A DNA stretch of 64,000 bases, taken from assembly GCF_000347775.1 (NCBI RefSeq), contig NZ_APAT01000026.1:62001-126000 (forward strand), read 5' to 3'. This document shows positions 61,924 to 64,000 of the stretch, in pieces (positions within the stretch are counted from its first letter, which is position 1; every line of letters begins with the position of its first letter). The DNA is from Marinobacter santoriniensis NKSG1 (GTDB taxonomy: Bacteria > Pseudomonadota > Gammaproteobacteria > Pseudomonadales > Oleiphilaceae). The position numbers and the translations under genes are program-made. The notes beneath the pieces are model-generated. The model searched no databases. It saw only the letters and a list, made by a program, of their open reading frames with translations, and had not been told where the DNA came from.

Positions 61924-64000
61924 ATGCCCAGACCGATGGACGATTATCAGTGGCATGCGCGCCCGCTTGCGGACGTCCTTGATCGCCTGGACGCCTCGCC
62001 ACAGGGTCTCACGTCGGAAGAAGCGAAACGGCGGCTGCGGGAGAGCGGGCCCAACCGCATTGAGCGCAATCGCCGTCGGTCCTGGTACAGGATTCTCCTG
62101 CATCAACTTGCTGACCCCATTGTTTATGTGCTGCTGGCCGCAGCGTTGCTTGCCATCCTGATTGGCAAGATGGCGGACAGTTCCGTGGTGCTCGCCGTTG
62201 TCGTTCTCAACACGACCATCGGATTTGTGCAGGAGATGCGCGCCACCCGGGCGATTCAGGCGCTGAGCCGGATGGTTCCGCGAAATGCCACGGTGCTGCG
62301 GGGCGGCGAACCGAGGTCGGTGCCTGCCCATACGGTTGTGCCGGGTGATGTACTCATGTTGCAGGCGGGGGACCAGGTGGCTGCTGACCTCCGGCTGTTC
62401 GAAGTCAACGGCCTGCAGGTTGATGAGGCGGCGCTGACCGGCGAGTCGCTGCCAGCGAGCAAGCAGGAAACGCCAGTGGCGGAAGATGCCGTCGTTGGTG
62501 ATCGTCGTTCGATGGCTTTCGGCGGCACGCTGGTCACTGCTGGCACGGCGGATGGCGTGGTCGTGGCTACGGGCACGAGCAGTGAGCTTGGCCGTATCTC
62601 CCGGCTACTGAGTGAAACCTCCGAGCTGCAGACGCCACTGACACGCCGGCTTGCCAGCCTGGTCAAGGTCATTTCCCTCGCGGTTCTCGCCATCGCGGTG
62701 CTGATTTTCATCGTCGGTATGTGGCGGGAGAATTCGCTGCTGGACAGTGCCCTGGCAGCCATCACGCTGGCGGTTGCGTCCATCCCCGAAGGCCTGCCGG
62801 CGGTGATCACCATCGCCTCTGCCATTGGTGCGCAGCGAATGGCTCATCGCCGCGCGATTGTGCGGCACCTTCCTGCCGTCGAGACGCTCGGTAGCACCAC
62901 CGTTATCTGTACCGACAAGACCGGAACCCTGACCCGCAATGAGATGACGGTTGAGGCGTTGTGGACCCCGGAAGGCAACGTCGAGGTCACCGGAGTTGGT
63001 TACGTGCCCGAGGGCGAGTTGCGCGTGGATGGCCAGTCAGTGTCGCCAGTGGCGGAGAACCTTCATGAGTTGCTGCTTGCCGGTTTGCTGTGCAATGACT
63101 CGGAACTGGAGTGCAGGGGAGGACGTTGGCGTATTGTGGGGGACCCCACCGAGGGTGCTCTGGTCGTCGCTGCGCGTAAAGCCTCGATGGATGAAGACGC
63201 CCTGCGGGCGCAGTTCCCGCGCACCGACGAGATCCCGTTCGATTCGGAGGCCCAGTTCATGGCAACACTGCATGACGTCTCCGATAGCAGTGCCATGATC
63301 TGTGTGAAGGGGGCACCGGAGGTCGTTGCCCGGATGTGCCCGGTCTTCAGCGGAGGCCAACCCATGAATGTGGAACGGGTGCACGAGGCCGTCGAGGCAT
63401 TGGCGGCACGAGGGATGCGGGTTCTCGCCGTTGCCGCAGCGAAGCCTGCTCCGGGGATGGCCGATCTGGATGCGTCTGGTTGGCAGGAGGGGCTCTGTTT
63501 TCTGGGTTTGGTGGGAATGTCGGATCCGCCGCGGGATGAAGCCATTCATGCCGTCAGGATCTGCCAGCAGGCCGGGGTCATCGTCAAGATGGTTACCGGC
63601 GATCACGCAGAGACTGCCCGTGCCATCGGTCAGAGCATTGGTTTGCTGGAGGCCGGCGGTGGAGCCTCAGAGGTGGTGACCGGATCGCAGATCGAGGCGG
63701 CGACCGATGCTGAGCTGCTGGAACTGGCCCGCTCGACCAATGTGTTTGCCCGTGTGGCCCCGGAGCACAAGCTCAGATTGGTCAAGGCGCTTCAGGCCGA
63801 TGGCCAGGTGGTTGCCATGACCGGCGACGGTGTGAATGATGCGCCGGCGCTCAAGCGGGCAGAAATCGGGGTCGCCATGGGTATCAACGGCACGGCGGTT
63901 GCCAGGGAAGCCAGTGATATCGTTCTCGCCGACGATAATTTTGCCTCTATCAGCGCCGCTGTGGAGGAAGGGCGGAGAGTCTACGATAACCTTTCCAAAT
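61924..64000 (+). CDS. P-type (P2A-like) cation-transporting ATPase, 3' part outside window
   Basis: Partial: about 692 codons before the window ends, after VGVAMGINGTAVAREASDIVLADDNF. N-terminal cation ATPase domain (WHARPLADVLDRLDASPQGLT), membrane helices M1-M4 with the ion-site PEGLP in M4, actuator loop TGES, phosphorylation motif ICTDKTGTLTRN (Asp about residue 330) and the hinge MTGDGVNDAPALK. PEGLP and the layout fit Ca2+/Mn2+-type pumps, though Na+ or K+/H+ members exist in the same group. Start uncertain: ATG 61924 has AGGGA very close; ATG 61936 is the alternative. It begins 19 nt after yicC. Confidence 0.92.
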   Translation, partial: MPRPMDDYQWHARPLADVLDRLDASPQGLTSEEAKRRLRESGPNRIERNRRRSWYRILLHQLADPIVYVLLAAALLAILIGKMADSSVVLAVVVLNTTIGFVQEMRATRAIQALSRMVPRNATVLRGGEPRSVPAHTVVPGDVLMLQAGDQVAADLRLFEVNGLQVDEAALTGESLPASKQETPVAEDAVVGDRRSMAFGGTLVTAGTADGVVVATGTSSELGRISRLLSETSELQTPLTRRLASLVKVISLAVLAIAVLIFIVGMWRENSLLDSALAAITLAVASIPEGLPAVITIASAIGAQRMAHRRAIVRHLPAVETLGSTTVICTDKTGTLTRNEMTVEALWTPEGNVEVTGVGYVPEGELRVDGQSVSPVAENLHELLLAGLLCNDSELECRGGRWRIVGDPTEGALVVAARKASMDEDALRAQFPRTDEIPFDSEAQFMATLHDVSDSSAMICVKGAPEVVARMCPVFSGGQPMNVERVHEAVEALAARGMRVLAVAAAKPAPGMADLDASGWQEGLCFLGLVGMSDPPRDEAIHAVRICQQAGVIVKMVTGDHAETARAIGQSIGLLEAGGGASEVVTGSQIEAATDAELLELARSTNVFARVAPEHKLRLVKALQADGQVVAMTGDGVNDAPALKRAEIGVAMGINGTAVAREASDIVLADDNFASISAAVEEGRRVYDNLSK

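Overview
The window is about 64 kb of GC-rich (roughly 60%) chromosome from a gammaproteobacterium. Gene content and order point to Marinobacter or a close relative: class I adenylate cyclase–lptM–lysA–dapF–DUF484–xerC, pilTU divergent from yggS–proC–yggT, metX–metW–DUF4426–rdgB–hemW, pyrE divergent from a crc-like gene, rph divergent from yicC, and several lipid-related genes (FadL porin, acyl-CoA dehydrogenase, thioesterase, phasin-like protein). The genus is an inference from remembered synteny and was not checked by search. I saw no rRNA, tRNA, CRISPR array, insertion sequence or prophage.

Layout. 1-10 kb: a truncated PAS/GGDEF protein divergent from cyaA, then lptM, lysA, dapF, DUF484, xerC and an active-type diguanylate cyclase. 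10-20 kb: a BvgS-like sensor kinase, two small unknowns, a patatin with an outer-membrane barrel (PlpD type), and a minus-strand AraC regulator–cardiolipin synthase–GntR regulator group. 20-31 kb: a 30-residue small protein with its own terminator, an esterase, a beta-propeller hydrolase, a thioesterase, an oxidoreductase, a cation/proton antiporter with tcdA, an acyl-CoA dehydrogenase, an SDR, and an ECF sigma factor with its ChrR anti-sigma. 31-40 kb: an AraC regulator, speA and speE (polyamines), glnK-amtB behind a sigma-54 promoter, ubiK, comM, trmB. 40-51 kb: a tightly packed metX-metW-DUF4426-rdgB-hemW-membrane protein operon, a dynamin-like GTPase, yggT-proC-yggS, and pilT/pilU. 51-64 kb: a FadL-type porin with atypical composition, polA, small envelope proteins, a phasin-like protein with a histone-like tail, pyrE, a Crc-like protein, rph, yicC and a truncated P-type cation ATPase.

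Themes. Most genes are core metabolism (lysine/peptidoglycan precursor, methionine, proline, polyamine, pyrimidine, nitrogen uptake) and information processing (XerC, Pol I, TrmB, RNase PH, YicC, ITPase). Around them sit second-messenger signalling (cAMP; c-di-GMP from one intact and one degenerate GGDEF protein), catabolite control (Crc-like), singlet-oxygen-type stress control (ECF/ChrR), twitching motility and envelope lipid handling.

The most unusual signal is not a gene. Two intergenic elements (50007-50114 and 60015-60124) share a nearly fixed core built on repeated CATCC(A/C)TG hairpin loops, inside long outer stems that differ between the copies but stay self-complementary. This looks like a structured repeat family. 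The next most interesting items are the 30-residue gene at 20033 with repeated 10-mers upstream, the dynamin-like GTPase between yggT and metX, and the composition shift inside the FadL-type gene. All readings were made by eye, without database searches.
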